From BAIKAL-G1 sp002737305 (GTDB lineage Bacteria > Cyanobacteriota > Cyanobacteriia > PCC-6307 > Cyanobiaceae), in NCBI GenBank assembly GCA_943361795.1, contig CALRIS020000011.1, forward strand, positions 53,112-117,111: 64,000 bases of DNA. The letters are read 5' to 3'. Position numbers and translations under genes: made by a program. Below the pieces are notes generated by a model. It did no database searches. It was given only the letters and a program-made list of their open reading frames with translations, and was not told the DNA's origin. This document shows positions 34,476 through 42,646 of this stretch, piece by piece. The stretch's first letter is position 1; each line of letters starts with the position of its first letter.

Positions 34476-35015
34476 TTACGGTTGCCGTCGCCGGTCCGTG
34501 GGCCTGGGTTTGAGTCGCTCGCTGGGATCGGGGCGGGGCAGGGGTTGGGGCCCAGGGGCAGGGTCCTCCTGGGGATCGAGATGGAGGAGATCCTGGAAGT
34601 CGGCGTAAAGCTGACGTTCGCCTTCGCTGGTCGGTTGCTGGGCCTTGCCCCTGGCCAGGCCCCGGTTGGATTGGAGTTGGTTGGCCTGGGGCCGGCGCCG
34701 GCCATTGCCTGGGTTTGTTCCCCGGACCTGGCGGCCTTGGGGCTGGCCCGATGGGCTGGCGACAGGTGGCTTGGCCAGTTTCTCCTGTTCGCTCTGGCGC
34801 AGGCGCTCGAGCAGATGGGGCGGCACGGTGCCATCGGGGCTGACGGTGATCAGCTCCCGGAAGAGGGCGTCGGGATCGGTTTCGGTTTCAACCCGGTGGC
34901 GCTGCTCACTGGCCCGTTTCGGCCCTTGGCTCGGCGGCGCCGACGCCGGCAGGGGCTTGGGCAGGGTGCGGCCCAATTCCTTGAGGCGCTCCAGGCTGCG
35001 GGGATCAAAGGCCAT
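34476..35015 (-). CDS. Conserved hypothetical protein, basic and Pro/Gln-rich
   Basis: A 179-residue soluble protein starting MAFDPRSLERLKELGRTLPK. A first helical segment, then ETDPDALFRELITVSPDGTVPPHLLERL, which looks like a conserved structured core, and an Arg/Gln/Pro-rich C-terminal half that is probably disordered. No known family. Its ATG (35015) almost touches the stop of the pentapeptide-repeat gene (35017-35019), which implies translational coupling. The upstream frame to 35102 is not needed. Confidence 0.65.
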   Translation of the reverse strand: MAFDPRSLERLKELGRTLPKPLPASAPPSQGPKRASEQRHRVETETDPDALFRELITVSPDGTVPPHLLERLRQSEQEKLAKPPVASPSGQPQGRQVRGTNPGNGRRRPQANQLQSNRGLARGKAQQPTSEGERQLYADFQDLLHLDPQEDPAPGPQPLPRPDPSERLKPRPTDRRRQP

Positions 35016-35016
35016 C

Positions 35017-35541
35017 TCAGCTGCAGCCCAGGCTGGTGCGGGTGGCCACACCGGTGACCGGATTGGTGCCGCTGGCGATGGCGCAAAGGGCCTTGAGGGC
35101 ATCGGCCCTGAGGGGCACGTTGCTGAAATCGGCTCCTTCGATGCTCACACTGCGGAATTTTGTGTTGAAGGCGAAGGCATCAACAAGCACCGCGTTGTTG
35201 AGGTTGGTGCCTTCAAAAATGGCGGAATCGAGGGTGGCGTCGCGCAGGTCAGCGCCTGCCATGTCGGCATCCTGCAACTTGGCGCCAAACAGGCTGGCGC
35301 CGCGAAGGTCGGCGCCATGGAAGTTGGCTTCTCGCAGGTTGGTGAGGTTGAAGGTCACCCCCCGCAGGTCGGCTCCAGCAAAATCGGCGCCGATCAGGGA
35401 CTGCTTGGCGTAATCCATGGCGGCCAGGGCCGGTGCTGCGGCCAGGAGCAGCAGCGACAGGGCCGCCGCCAACGCCAGAGCCGGGCTCCAGCCGCGGCGA
35501 CTCCAGAGCCGGCTCAGGTGCTGCGACAGGTGGCGAAACAT
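35017..35541 (-). CDS. Exported pentapeptide-repeat protein
   Basis: A 174-residue protein. A signal peptide (about 20-40, LALAAALSLLLLAAAPALA) is followed by about 18 pentapeptide repeats of the A(D/N)LxX type (IGADFAGADLRGVTF, ANFHGADLRGASLFGAKLQD, and so on), forming a right-handed quadrilateral beta-helix. A C-terminal cap ends TSLGCS with two Cys. Similar thylakoid-lumen proteins are common in cyanobacteria and chloroplasts; the function is unknown. Confidence 0.88.
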   Translation of the reverse strand: MFRHLSQHLSRLWSRRGWSPALALAAALSLLLLAAAPALAAMDYAKQSLIGADFAGADLRGVTFNLTNLREANFHGADLRGASLFGAKLQDADMAGADLRDATLDSAIFEGTNLNNAVLVDAFAFNTKFRSVSIEGADFSNVPLRADALKALCAIASGTNPVTGVATRTSLGCS

Positions 35542-35647
35542 GGCAGCACCAGGACTGCAGCAAGCCTAGGCAGCAGCGCCAGCGCCCCTGGGGTGCTGGC
35601 GGCTTGACGGGGCCGAAGGCGGGAATCCTGGTCCCATGGGAGGGGTG

Positions 35648-36010
35648 ATGGCAAGGACAAGTCAGCAGCGCCAGGGCGGCTGGGCCGAACAGCGGGCCCT
35701 GCGGCTGTTGCTCTCGCGGGGCTGGAGTTTGGTGGCGCGGAACTGGTCCTGCCGCTGGGGCGAGCTGGATCTGCTGGTGGCTAAGGGCAACCGCCTGTTG
35801 CTGGTGGAGGTGAAGGGCCGCGCCCAGACCGGTCTGGACCGGGGGGGCGTAGGGGCCCTCGATGGCCGCAAACGGCGACGGGTTAGTCGCGCCTGGAGCT
35901 GTTGGCTGGTCGACCATCCCGATTGGCAAGACTGCAGCGTTGAACTGGTTTGCGCCCTGGTGCCCCTGCCACCGCTTAGGGGGCCGGTGCGCTGGGTGCG
36001 GTGGGGTTAG
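35648..36010 (+). CDS. YraN/UPF0102 family endonuclease-like protein
   Basis: A 120-residue protein with the PD-(D/E)XK-like nuclease core of UPF0102: NWSCRWGELDLLVAKGNRLLLVEVKGR contains the Glu, Asp and ExK residues (shown in parts: GELDLL, LVEVKGR). Starts at ATG 35648, with GGAGGGG right upstream, preferred over ATG 35636. Roles in DNA recombination or repair have been suggested for the family. Its 3' end overlaps the convergent secreted-protein gene by 35 bp. Confidence 0.87.
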   Translation: MARTSQQRQGGWAEQRALRLLLSRGWSLVARNWSCRWGELDLLVAKGNRLLLVEVKGRAQTGLDRGGVGALDGRKRRRVSRAWSCWLVDHPDWQDCSVELVCALVPLPPLRGPVRWVRWG

Positions 36011-36371
36011 TCGATGGCGCGGCAGCGGGGGTGGGCGCCGGGGCGGGCGGGGGCGAGCTGTAGGTCACGGTGCAGATGTAACGGGTATCGCCACCCCGCA
36101 TGTCCACCTCCTGGCAGCTGCTGCCCGTAACGGTGGCCCCGCTGGGGATCTGGCTGGTGGCCCGCTGAATGGCATTGCTGCTGTCCCAGATCGATTCGGC
36201 CGTCACCGAACCAGCCAGGGCCGCCGGTGCCTGGCTGGCCAGCAGCAGGCCCGCTGCGAGCACCCTTAGCCGTGCCCGCCTGGGAGGTACCAGAGCCGGT
36301 GGGTGGTCTTGGTTTTGGGCTTGGGTCTGGAGGGGGCTCTGGGCCCTGGGCTGGCGCTGATCGCTGGCCAT
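35976..36371 (-). CDS. Secreted protein, unknown, with Pro/Ala-rich tail
   Basis: About 131 residues from ATG 36371. A Gln-rich N-terminus is followed by a hydrophobic export segment (LRVLAAGLLLASQAPAALA) and a domain with SVTAESIWDSSNAIQRATSQ and a Cys pair (SSCQEVDMR, RYICTVTYSS), then a Pro/Ala-rich tail. The Cys pair is likely to be a disulfide in the periplasm. Family not recognised. The longer frame to 36503 would run into ksgA and is rejected. Confidence 0.62.
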   Translation of the reverse strand: MASDQRQPRAQSPLQTQAQNQDHPPALVPPRRARLRVLAAGLLLASQAPAALAGSVTAESIWDSSNAIQRATSQIPSGATVTGSSCQEVDMRGGDTRYICTVTYSSPPPAPAPTPAAAPSTNPTAPSAPAP

Positions 36372-36458
36372 GGCGCTTGGGATCACTGCCCCCTGTCTAT
36401 GGCCGGACCCCAGCCAGGGCAATCTGGGAGCCAGATCGACCCCCAGCTCCCCCCGGTC

Positions 36459-37289
36459 ATGACCTTCGCGGCCCACCACGCCCGCAAGCGCTTTGGCCAG
36501 CATTGGCTGGTTGATGCCAGCGTGCTGGATCGCATCGTGGCCGCCGCTGCGCTCACCGGCGCCGACCGGGTCCTGGAGGTGGGACCGGGGCGGGGTGCCC
36601 TCACCGAGCGGCTACTGGCCTCAGCGGCTGCATCTGTGGCGGCAGTGGAGCTGGACCGGGACCTGGTAGCGGGCCTGCGGGACCGGTTCGGTGCCGATCC
36701 CCGCTTCAGCCTGCTCCAGGGCGATGGCCTCGAGGTGCAGCTGCCTGCCGCCAACAAGGTGGTCGCCAATATTCCTTACAACATCACTGGGCCCCTGCTG
36801 GATCGCCTGGTGGGGCGCCTGGACCGCCCGGTGCAACGGCCCTACGAGCGCCTGGTGTTGCTGGTGCAGCAGGAGGTGGGCGAGCGCATCCGCGCCAAAC
36901 CAGGCAGCAGTGCTTTTTCGGCCCTGAGTGTGCGCATGCAACTGCTAGCCAGTTGCACCACGGTTTGCCCCGTGCCGCCGCGCTGCTTTCAGCCGCCGCC
37001 GAAGGTGCAATCCGAGGTGGTGTGCCTCGATCCCCTGCCCCCCGAGCAGCGGCTGGCCCCGGAGCTGGCCCGCACCGTCGAGCAGTTGCTGCGCCGCTGC
37101 TTCGCCTCCCGCCGCAAGATGGTGCGCAATACCCTCGCGGGTCTGCTGGCGGAGCCGGAGCTGCAGGCCCTGGTCGCCGCGGCGGGGGTGGAGCTGCAGC
37201 AGCGGCCCCAGGAGATTGCCCCGGCCCAGTGGGTGGAGTTGGCGGCCGGCTTGAATCAACGGATGGCAATCCAAGCCCCTTCCGCCTGA
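36459..37289 (+). CDS. rsmA: 16S rRNA (adenine-N6,N6)-dimethyltransferase
   Basis: KsgA/RsmA methylates A1518 and A1519 of 16S rRNA. SAM-binding signature VLEVGPGRGALTERLL (about 39-54), catalytic motif NIPYNITGPLL (NxPY), and C-terminal RNA-contact helices (RRCFASRRKMVRNTL) are all present. ATG 36459 gives 276 residues, the family norm; the frame upstream to 36303 covers a divergent gene. It lies 3 bp upstream of ispE, and the ksgA-ispE pair is common in bacteria. Confidence 0.96.
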   Translation: MTFAAHHARKRFGQHWLVDASVLDRIVAAAALTGADRVLEVGPGRGALTERLLASAAASVAAVELDRDLVAGLRDRFGADPRFSLLQGDGLEVQLPAANKVVANIPYNITGPLLDRLVGRLDRPVQRPYERLVLLVQQEVGERIRAKPGSSAFSALSVRMQLLASCTTVCPVPPRCFQPPPKVQSEVVCLDPLPPEQRLAPELARTVEQLLRRCFASRRKMVRNTLAGLLAEPELQALVAAAGVELQQRPQEIAPAQWVELAAGLNQRMAIQAPSA

Positions 37290-37292
37290 GCC

Positions 37293-38243
37293 ATGCCCGA
37301 ACTGACCGTTTTGGCTCCGGCCAAGATCAACCTGCACCTGGAGGTGCTGGGCCTGCGCGCCGATGGCTTCCACGAGCTGGCGATGGTGATGCAGAGCCTC
37401 GATCTGGCCGACCGGCTGGTGTTCAACCCCACCGCCGATGGCCAGATCAGCCTGCGCTGTGACACCGCGGAGCTGCCCACGGACGGCTCCAACCTGATCG
37501 TCCGCGCCGCCGAACTGCTGCGGGCCCGCTCGGGATTACCGGAACTGGGCGCCCGCATCGACCTGCAGAAGCGCATTCCCATTGGGGCCGGCCTGGCGGG
37601 GGGCTCCAGCGATGGCGCAGCCGCCCTCGTGGGGCTCAATGCCCTCTGGGGCTGTGGCTTTGCGGCGGCGGAACTGCTGGCCATGGCCACGGCCCTGGGC
37701 TCGGACATGCCCTTCTGCCTGGATGGCGGCACCCAGCTCTGTTTCGGCCGCGGCGAACGGCTCGAACCCCTGGAGCTGGCCCAGCCGCCCAACCTGGGCG
37801 TGTTGCTGATTAAGCATCCCCAGGCGAGTGTCTCCACCCCCTGGGCCTACGGCCGCTGCCGCGAGCTGCGCGGCGATTTCTACCTGGAGCTCGAGGCCGA
37901 TTTCGAACAGCGGCGCCAGGCCCTGCGCCAGGGCCCCCTGGTGGCGGCCCTGGCCGCAGAGGGTCCCTTGCCGCGCCTGCGCAACGACCTGCAGGCGGTG
38001 GTGGAGCCGGAGGTGGGGAGCGTGGGTGAGGGCTTGGCCCTGCTGCGCGGCCTTGATGGGGCCCTGGCCGTGGCCATGAGCGGCTCCGGCCCCAGCCTGT
38101 TTGCCCTCTTCGAGGACCTGGCGGCAGCCTCAGCGGCCCAGGCGGTCCAGGCGGGACCCCTGGCGGCCGCCGGTTTTGAGTCCTGGTGCTGCCGCTGTAC
38201 CGGCTCGGGTGCCACCCTTGATCCAGCTGTGGCCCCCTTGTGA
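37293..38243 (+). CDS. ispE: 4-Diphosphocytidyl-2-C-methyl-D-erythritol kinase
   Basis: Phosphorylates CDP-ME in the MEP pathway that supplies isoprenoids for carotenoids, chlorophyll phytol and quinones. GHMP kinase motifs: VLAPAKINLHLEVLG (Lys), the ATP loop PIGAGLAGGSSDGAAAL (about 93-109) and AMSGSGPSLFALF. 316 residues is normal. The stop TGA overlaps the next gene's GTG start (GTGA, 38240-38243). Confidence 0.97.
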   Translation: MPELTVLAPAKINLHLEVLGLRADGFHELAMVMQSLDLADRLVFNPTADGQISLRCDTAELPTDGSNLIVRAAELLRARSGLPELGARIDLQKRIPIGAGLAGGSSDGAAALVGLNALWGCGFAAAELLAMATALGSDMPFCLDGGTQLCFGRGERLEPLELAQPPNLGVLLIKHPQASVSTPWAYGRCRELRGDFYLELEADFEQRRQALRQGPLVAALAAEGPLPRLRNDLQAVVEPEVGSVGEGLALLRGLDGALAVAMSGSGPSLFALFEDLAAASAAQAVQAGPLAAAGFESWCCRCTGSGATLDPAVAPL

Positions 38244-38674
38244 GTGATGTCCCCTCCAGGCCCCCCGGGGCCGCCAGCGACGAGCCCACCGCCCGGGGGG
38301 CAACCGTGCCGATGCCGATGACCAAGCCGGTGAGGCAGTCATCCGCAAGCCTGGATGCCAACCAAGGCGATGGGCCCAGCAGCGAGCCAACCGGGCCGAG
38401 CCCTAAGCACCCGGTGGCCTACCTCTCCGGTTCGCTCACCAGTGCCCTGATCGCCTGGTTGTGCCTGCTCTTCTCCCAGCGGGTGGTGCTCTACTTCAGC
38501 CTGCATCCGCCCCACTACTCGGCCCGGATCGCCCAGTCGATCGCCACCGCCATCAAGACCCTGATTGTGGGCATGGGGTTCCTCTCCACGTTCTCGAGCG
38601 CCTTCGTGGCCCTGGGGCTGTTTCTGGTGTTCATCCGCAGTCTGAGCCGGGCCAAGGCCCCCGGGGCTTCCTAA
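38240..38674 (+). CDS. DUF3082 two-helix membrane protein
   Basis: A 144-residue protein from GTG 38240. About 55 Pro/Ser-rich residues are followed by two hydrophobic segments, SLTSALIAWLCLLFSQRVVL and SSAFVALGLFLVFI, flanking an amphipathic ARIAQSIATAIKTLIVGMG. The pattern fits the cyanobacterial DUF3082 family, often next to ispE. Function unknown. The 4-bp overlap with ispE indicates coupled translation. Confidence 0.78.
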   Translation: MSDVPSRPPGAASDEPTARGATVPMPMTKPVRQSSASLDANQGDGPSSEPTGPSPKHPVAYLSGSLTSALIAWLCLLFSQRVVLYFSLHPPHYSARIAQSIATAIKTLIVGMGFLSTFSSAFVALGLFLVFIRSLSRAKAPGAS

Positions 38675-38707
38675 CCTCAAGCCAAGCAATTGCGACCTCC
38701 GGCTGCC

Positions 38708-38803
38708 ATGACCGTCCACGACCTGGAGCTGCTGGTGCTGCTGCTCTCCCCCGGGATGCTGCTGTCGGTGCTGCTGCTGGCCACCTTCGCCGCCGGCGGT
38801 TGA
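38708..38803 (+). CDS. Putative 31-residue single-helix membrane protein
   Basis: Too short for ordinary gene callers. ATG 38708 opens MTVHDLELLVLLLSPGMLLS followed by VLLLATFAAGG before TGA 38801-38803: a short acidic N-terminus and one continuous helix. The size and shape resemble small photosystem or cytochrome b6f subunits, but it matches none I know (PsaI, PsaM, PetG, PetL, PetN, Psb30). The stop codon is followed at once by a strong terminator-like hairpin, which supports a real gene end at this point. Confidence 0.45.
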   Translation: MTVHDLELLVLLLSPGMLLSVLLLATFAAGG

Positions 38804-38804
38804 T

Positions 38805-38837
38805 CCTGGGAGGCCGCTGATCCAGCGGCCTCCCAGG
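38805..38837 (+). terminator. Perfect 15-bp hairpin ending the ispE operon
   Basis: CCTGGGAGGCCGCTG (38805-38819), loop ATC, CAGCGGCCTCCCAGG (38823-38837): the most perfect inverted repeat I found in the window. It starts one base after the stop of the 31-residue frame and precedes pdhB by 58 bp. No run of T follows, so it may work by another mechanism (factor-dependent, or as an mRNA 3' end stabiliser). It could also act in the opposite direction. Confidence 0.65.
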
Positions 38838-38895
38838 TGGGGCTTGAGATAGGTTGGCCGCTCCCCCCGGCAGCGGCCGGGACCGCAACCCCGCC

Positions 38896-39879
38896 GTGGC
38901 AGAGACGCTTCTCTTCAACGCCTTGCGCGAAGCCATCGACGAAGAGATGGCCCGCGACCCCTACGTCTGTGTGATGGGTGAGGACGTCGGCCAGTACGGC
39001 GGCTCCTACAAGGTCACCAAGGATCTCTACGAGAAATACGGCGAGCTGCGGGTGCTGGATACCCCGATCGCCGAGAACGGTTTTACCGGTATGGCAGTGG
39101 GTGCCGCGATGACAGGCCTGCGGCCCATCGTTGAAGGCATGAACATGGGCTTCCTATTGCTCGCCTTCAACCAGATCTCCAACAACATGGGGATGCTGCG
39201 TTACACCAGCGGCGGCAATTACACGATTCCCACGGTGGTGCGGGGACCCGGAGGGGTGGGCCGCCAGCTCGGCGCCGAACACAGCCAGCGGTTGGAGGCC
39301 TATTTCCACGCCGTGCCTGGCATCAAGATCGTGGCGGTGAGCACCCCCACTAACGCCAAGGGGCTGATGAAGGCGGCGATACGCGACAACAATCCGGTGC
39401 TGTTCTTTGAGCATGTGCTGCTCTACAACCTCAGCGAAGAGATCCCCACGGGCGACTACATCTGCGCCCTCGACCAGGCCGATGTGGTTCGGGAAGGCAA
39501 GCACGTGACAATTCTCACCTACTCCCGCATGCGCCACCACTGCCTCAAGGCGGTTGAGCAGCTCGAAAAGGAGGGCGTGGATGTGGAGCTGATTGATCTC
39601 ATTAGCCTCAAGCCCTTTGACATGGAGACGGTCGCCCGCTCGATCCGCAAAACCCACAAGGTGATCGTGGTCGAGGAATGTATGAAGACCGGCGGTATTG
39701 GCGCCGAATTGATCGCCCTGATCACCGAGCATTGCTTCGACGACCTTGAAGCCAGGCCGATTCGGCTCTCCAGCCAGGACATCCCCACCCCCTACAACGG
39801 CGCCCTGGAAAACCTCACCATCATCCAGCCCCACCAGATCGTTGCGGCGGCCAAGCAACTTCACTCCGGCCAACTCTGA
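38896..39879 (+). CDS. pdhB: Pyruvate dehydrogenase E1 component, beta subunit
   Basis: Part of the ThDP-dependent E1 that feeds acetyl-CoA to fatty-acid synthesis. The 327 residues start at GTG 38896 (VAETLLFNALREAIDEEM) and carry CVMGEDVGQYGGSY, PIAENGFTGMAVGAAMTG and VEECMKTGGIGAELIAL. The longer TTG 38854 start adds an unsupported Pro/Ser-rich leader. pdhA, the alpha subunit, is not adjacent. One base separates it from secD. Confidence 0.97.
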   Translation: MAETLLFNALREAIDEEMARDPYVCVMGEDVGQYGGSYKVTKDLYEKYGELRVLDTPIAENGFTGMAVGAAMTGLRPIVEGMNMGFLLLAFNQISNNMGMLRYTSGGNYTIPTVVRGPGGVGRQLGAEHSQRLEAYFHAVPGIKIVAVSTPTNAKGLMKAAIRDNNPVLFFEHVLLYNLSEEIPTGDYICALDQADVVREGKHVTILTYSRMRHHCLKAVEQLEKEGVDVELIDLISLKPFDMETVARSIRKTHKVIVVEECMKTGGIGAELIALITEHCFDDLEARPIRLSSQDIPTPYNGALENLTIIQPHQIVAAAKQLHSGQL

Positions 39880-39880
39880 T

Positions 39881-41386
39881 ATGGCACGTCAACAGGGGTG
39901 GTTTGCCCTGATCCTGGCCCTGGCGATTGCGGCCGGTGCCCTGCTCGCCAGCTTCCCCCTGCAATTGGGATTGGACCTCCGCGGCGGCAGCCAGCTGACC
40001 TTGCAGGTGTTGCCCAGCGGCCGCGTCAAGACCGTTGAGAAGGAGCAGCTCGACGCGGTGAAGGATGTGCTCGAGCGCCGCATTAACGGTTTGGGCGTGG
40101 CCGAATCCACCCTCCAGACCGTCGGCAGCGACCAGCTCGTGTTGCAGCTGCCTGGCGAACAGGACCCCAGCCGCGCCGCCAAGGTGCTCGGCACCACGGC
40201 CCTGCTGGAGTTCCGGGTGCAGAAGGCCGGCACCGAGGCCGAGATGCAGGGGCTGCTGAAGCTCAAGCGCCAGGTGGATGCGGTCTTGGGCCTGCGCAAG
40301 GCCAAGGTGGCCGCGGCGGCAGCCCCTACGGACAAGCCGGTCGAACCCAAGCCCAGCCTCTCGGCCGAGGATCTGGCTAAGGCGCTCACCTCCCTGGGGC
40401 TGACCGTGCCCCCCGGGGCCTCGGAAACAGACCAGCTTGAGCTTCTACAGAAAGAAGTCAACCGCCGGATCGTGGCCCTGTTTGACCCCTCGAGCCTCAC
40501 GGGCAAGGATCTGGTGAGCGCCGGCCGCCAGCAGGATCAAAGCGGTAATGGTTGGGATGTCACCTTGGCCTTCAACCGGGAGGGCGGCGAAAAGTTTGCC
40601 AGCCTCACCCAGTCGATCGCGGGTACGGGCAGGTTGCTGGGCATCGTGCTGGATGGCCGCTCGATCAGTGAGGCCAGCGTGGGACCGGAGTTCAAAGCCG
40701 CCGGCATCGCCGGTGGTTCGGCCAGCATCTCCGGCCGTTTTACGGCCGATGAGGCCCGGGATTTGGAGGTTCAGCTGCGGGGGGGCTCCCTGCCCCTGCC
40801 GGTGAAGGTGATTGAGGTGCGCAGCATCGGCCCCTCCCTTGGGGCGGAAAATGTGCGCACCTCCCTGGTGGCGGCCCTTTCGGGCCTGGCCTTGGTGGCG
40901 GTGTTCATGGTGGTCGTCTATCGGCTGCCAGGGGTGGTATCGGTGCTGGCTCTGGCCCTCTATTCACTCTTCAACTTGGGCATCTATTCCCTCATTCCGG
41001 TCACCTTGAGCCTGCCTGGTATTGCTGGCTTCATCCTCTCGATCGGCATGGCGGTGGATGCCAACGTGCTGATCTTTGAGCGCATCAAGGAAGAGCTGCG
41101 AGCCGGCAATAGCTTGATTCGCTCGATTGATACGGGCTTTTCCCTGGCCCTCTCCTCGATCCTTGATGGCCATGTCACTGGCCTGATCAGCTGCATCGCC
41201 CTATTTAGCTTGGGCACCGGCCTAGTCAAGGGCTTTGCCGTGACCTTGGCGATTGGCCTGCTGCTCAGCCTGTTCACCGCCCTGACCTGCACCCGAGCCC
41301 TGCTGCGGCTGTTAATGAGCTACCCATCCCTGCGCCGCAGCAGCTACTTCCTGCCGCTGGCCCAGCTTCCCCCGGCGTCCACCTGA
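39881..41386 (+). CDS. secD: Protein translocase subunit SecD
   Basis: Component of the SecDF proton-driven export accessory complex in the inner or thylakoid membrane. The 501 residues have an N-terminal TM helix, the LGLDLRGGSQLTLQV motif (about 27-41), a large periplasmic P1 domain (about 50-330), and five C-terminal TM helices including GFILSIGMAVDANVLIFERIKEE (conserved Asp). pdhB, secD and secF are contiguous on the plus strand, as in other cyanobacteria. An Ala/Pro-rich insertion (about 135-160) in P1 is unusual. Confidence 0.97.
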   Translation: MARQQGWFALILALAIAAGALLASFPLQLGLDLRGGSQLTLQVLPSGRVKTVEKEQLDAVKDVLERRINGLGVAESTLQTVGSDQLVLQLPGEQDPSRAAKVLGTTALLEFRVQKAGTEAEMQGLLKLKRQVDAVLGLRKAKVAAAAAPTDKPVEPKPSLSAEDLAKALTSLGLTVPPGASETDQLELLQKEVNRRIVALFDPSSLTGKDLVSAGRQQDQSGNGWDVTLAFNREGGEKFASLTQSIAGTGRLLGIVLDGRSISEASVGPEFKAAGIAGGSASISGRFTADEARDLEVQLRGGSLPLPVKVIEVRSIGPSLGAENVRTSLVAALSGLALVAVFMVVVYRLPGVVSVLALALYSLFNLGIYSLIPVTLSLPGIAGFILSIGMAVDANVLIFERIKEELRAGNSLIRSIDTGFSLALSSILDGHVTGLISCIALFSLGTGLVKGFAVTLAIGLLLSLFTALTCTRALLRLLMSYPSLRRSSYFLPLAQLPPAST

Positions 41387-41402
41387 GACCACCTCCAAGC
41401 CT

Positions 41403-42368
41403 GTGACCGTGACCGAGAGCCCCACCCCCCGTTTCCGCATCAGCCGGCACAAGCGACTGGCCTGGTGGGGCTCGGGCCTGGCCTGCCTGTTGAGTGTGGT
41501 AGGCCTGCTGGTCAGCTGGCTTAGCCCTGGCATTGGGGCCCCCCTGAAGCCGGGCCTCGACTTCACCGGCGGCACCCAGATCCAGCTGGAGCGCCAATGC
41601 GTGCTTTCCGATTGTGGCTCGATCACGGTCGACCAGCTTCAGGCCGGGCTGGCGGCCCTCACCTTGCCGGCTAAGGCCAAGGAGCAGGCCCCCAGCCTCG
41701 CGAGTGCCAAGGTCCAACTGCTTGATGGTGGCCAAACTCTGCTGCTGCGCTTACCGGTGCTAGAGGCAGACCAGAGCCAGGCGGTGATTGTCGGCATCGA
41801 TCGCTTGGCCGGCCCCCTGAAAACAACCGGCACGTCCGTCAATACCATTGGCCCCACCTTGGGATCCCAGTTGTTGCAGGGAAGCCTGGTGTCGTTGCTG
41901 GTCAGTTTTGCGGCAATCGCCCTCTACATCACCTTTCGCTATGACCGGGTCTTTGCCTTCCTGGCGATCGTGGCCCTGGCCCATGATGTGATCATTACCT
42001 GTGGTCTATTTGCCTGGCTCGGCATCTTTTTTGGCATTGAGGTCGATTCGCTTTTTGCTGTCTCATTGATTACCGTTGCCGGCTATTCGGTGACCGATAC
42101 CGTTGTCGTCTTTGACCGCATCCGCGAACAGAAAAAGGCCTTGGCTCAGCTGCCATTGATCGAACAGGTTGATGTGGCCGTGGATGCCACCTTGACCCGC
42201 TCCCTCTACACATCCTTAACGACCCTCTTGCCCCTGCTGGGCCTGATCTTCTTTGGCGGATCTAGTTTATTTTGGTTCTCCGTGGCCTTGGCCGTGGGGA
42301 TTGCAGTGGGAAGCTGGTCCAGCATCGGTGTGGCCCCAACCCTGCTGCCCGTGCTGTCACGGCGCTGA
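41403..42368 (+). CDS. secF: Protein translocase subunit SecF
   Basis: Partner of SecD. 321 residues from GTG 41403. First TM helix, PGLDFTGGTQIQLE (about 54-67), periplasmic domain with the Cys pair RQCVLSDCG, and a C-terminal five-helix bundle with VALAHDVIITCGLFAWLGIFFG and TVVVFDRIREQ, both characteristic SecF sequences. The last bases overlap the ATG of the next small gene by one base (TGATG). Confidence 0.97.
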   Translation: MTVTESPTPRFRISRHKRLAWWGSGLACLLSVVGLLVSWLSPGIGAPLKPGLDFTGGTQIQLERQCVLSDCGSITVDQLQAGLAALTLPAKAKEQAPSLASAKVQLLDGGQTLLLRLPVLEADQSQAVIVGIDRLAGPLKTTGTSVNTIGPTLGSQLLQGSLVSLLVSFAAIALYITFRYDRVFAFLAIVALAHDVIITCGLFAWLGIFFGIEVDSLFAVSLITVAGYSVTDTVVVFDRIREQKKALAQLPLIEQVDVAVDATLTRSLYTSLTTLLPLLGLIFFGGSSLFWFSVALAVGIAVGSWSSIGVAPTLLPVLSRR

Positions 42369-42550
42369 TGGGGCGTGTCTCCTGGCTTGTTGTGGTACTG
42401 GCCGTTCTGGCGATTCTAGATTTATGGAGTGAATTGCAGCTGCTCGGTGAACATTTCACTTGGTCTTCACTGGGTTATGCCGTTGGCCAGCACCCCCTAG
42501 CTGTGGCCGTGTTGCTGCTGCTGATCTTGAGGCCAACTCGACTGCGCTAA
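42368..42550 (+). CDS. Small membrane protein translationally coupled to secF
   Basis: A 60-residue protein that begins in the last base of the secF stop (TGATG). Two hydrophobic stretches, VSWLVVVLAVLAILDLW (about 4-20) and LAVAVLLLLILRP (about 45-57), flank an amphipathic loop with ELQLLGEHFTWSSLGYA. Family unknown. The overlap with secF suggests it is made together with SecDF and could be an accessory of translocation or of membrane insertion. Confidence 0.65.
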   Translation: MGRVSWLVVVLAVLAILDLWSELQLLGEHFTWSSLGYAVGQHPLAVAVLLLLILRPTRLR

Positions 42551-42646
42551 TTGGGGCGATCGACAAGCCTGAACCAGAAAGCTGATCAAGACGGCTGATC
42601 CAGAAGGGCGATCAAAAAGGCTGGGGCTCACGAGCTCTGATGAGGC

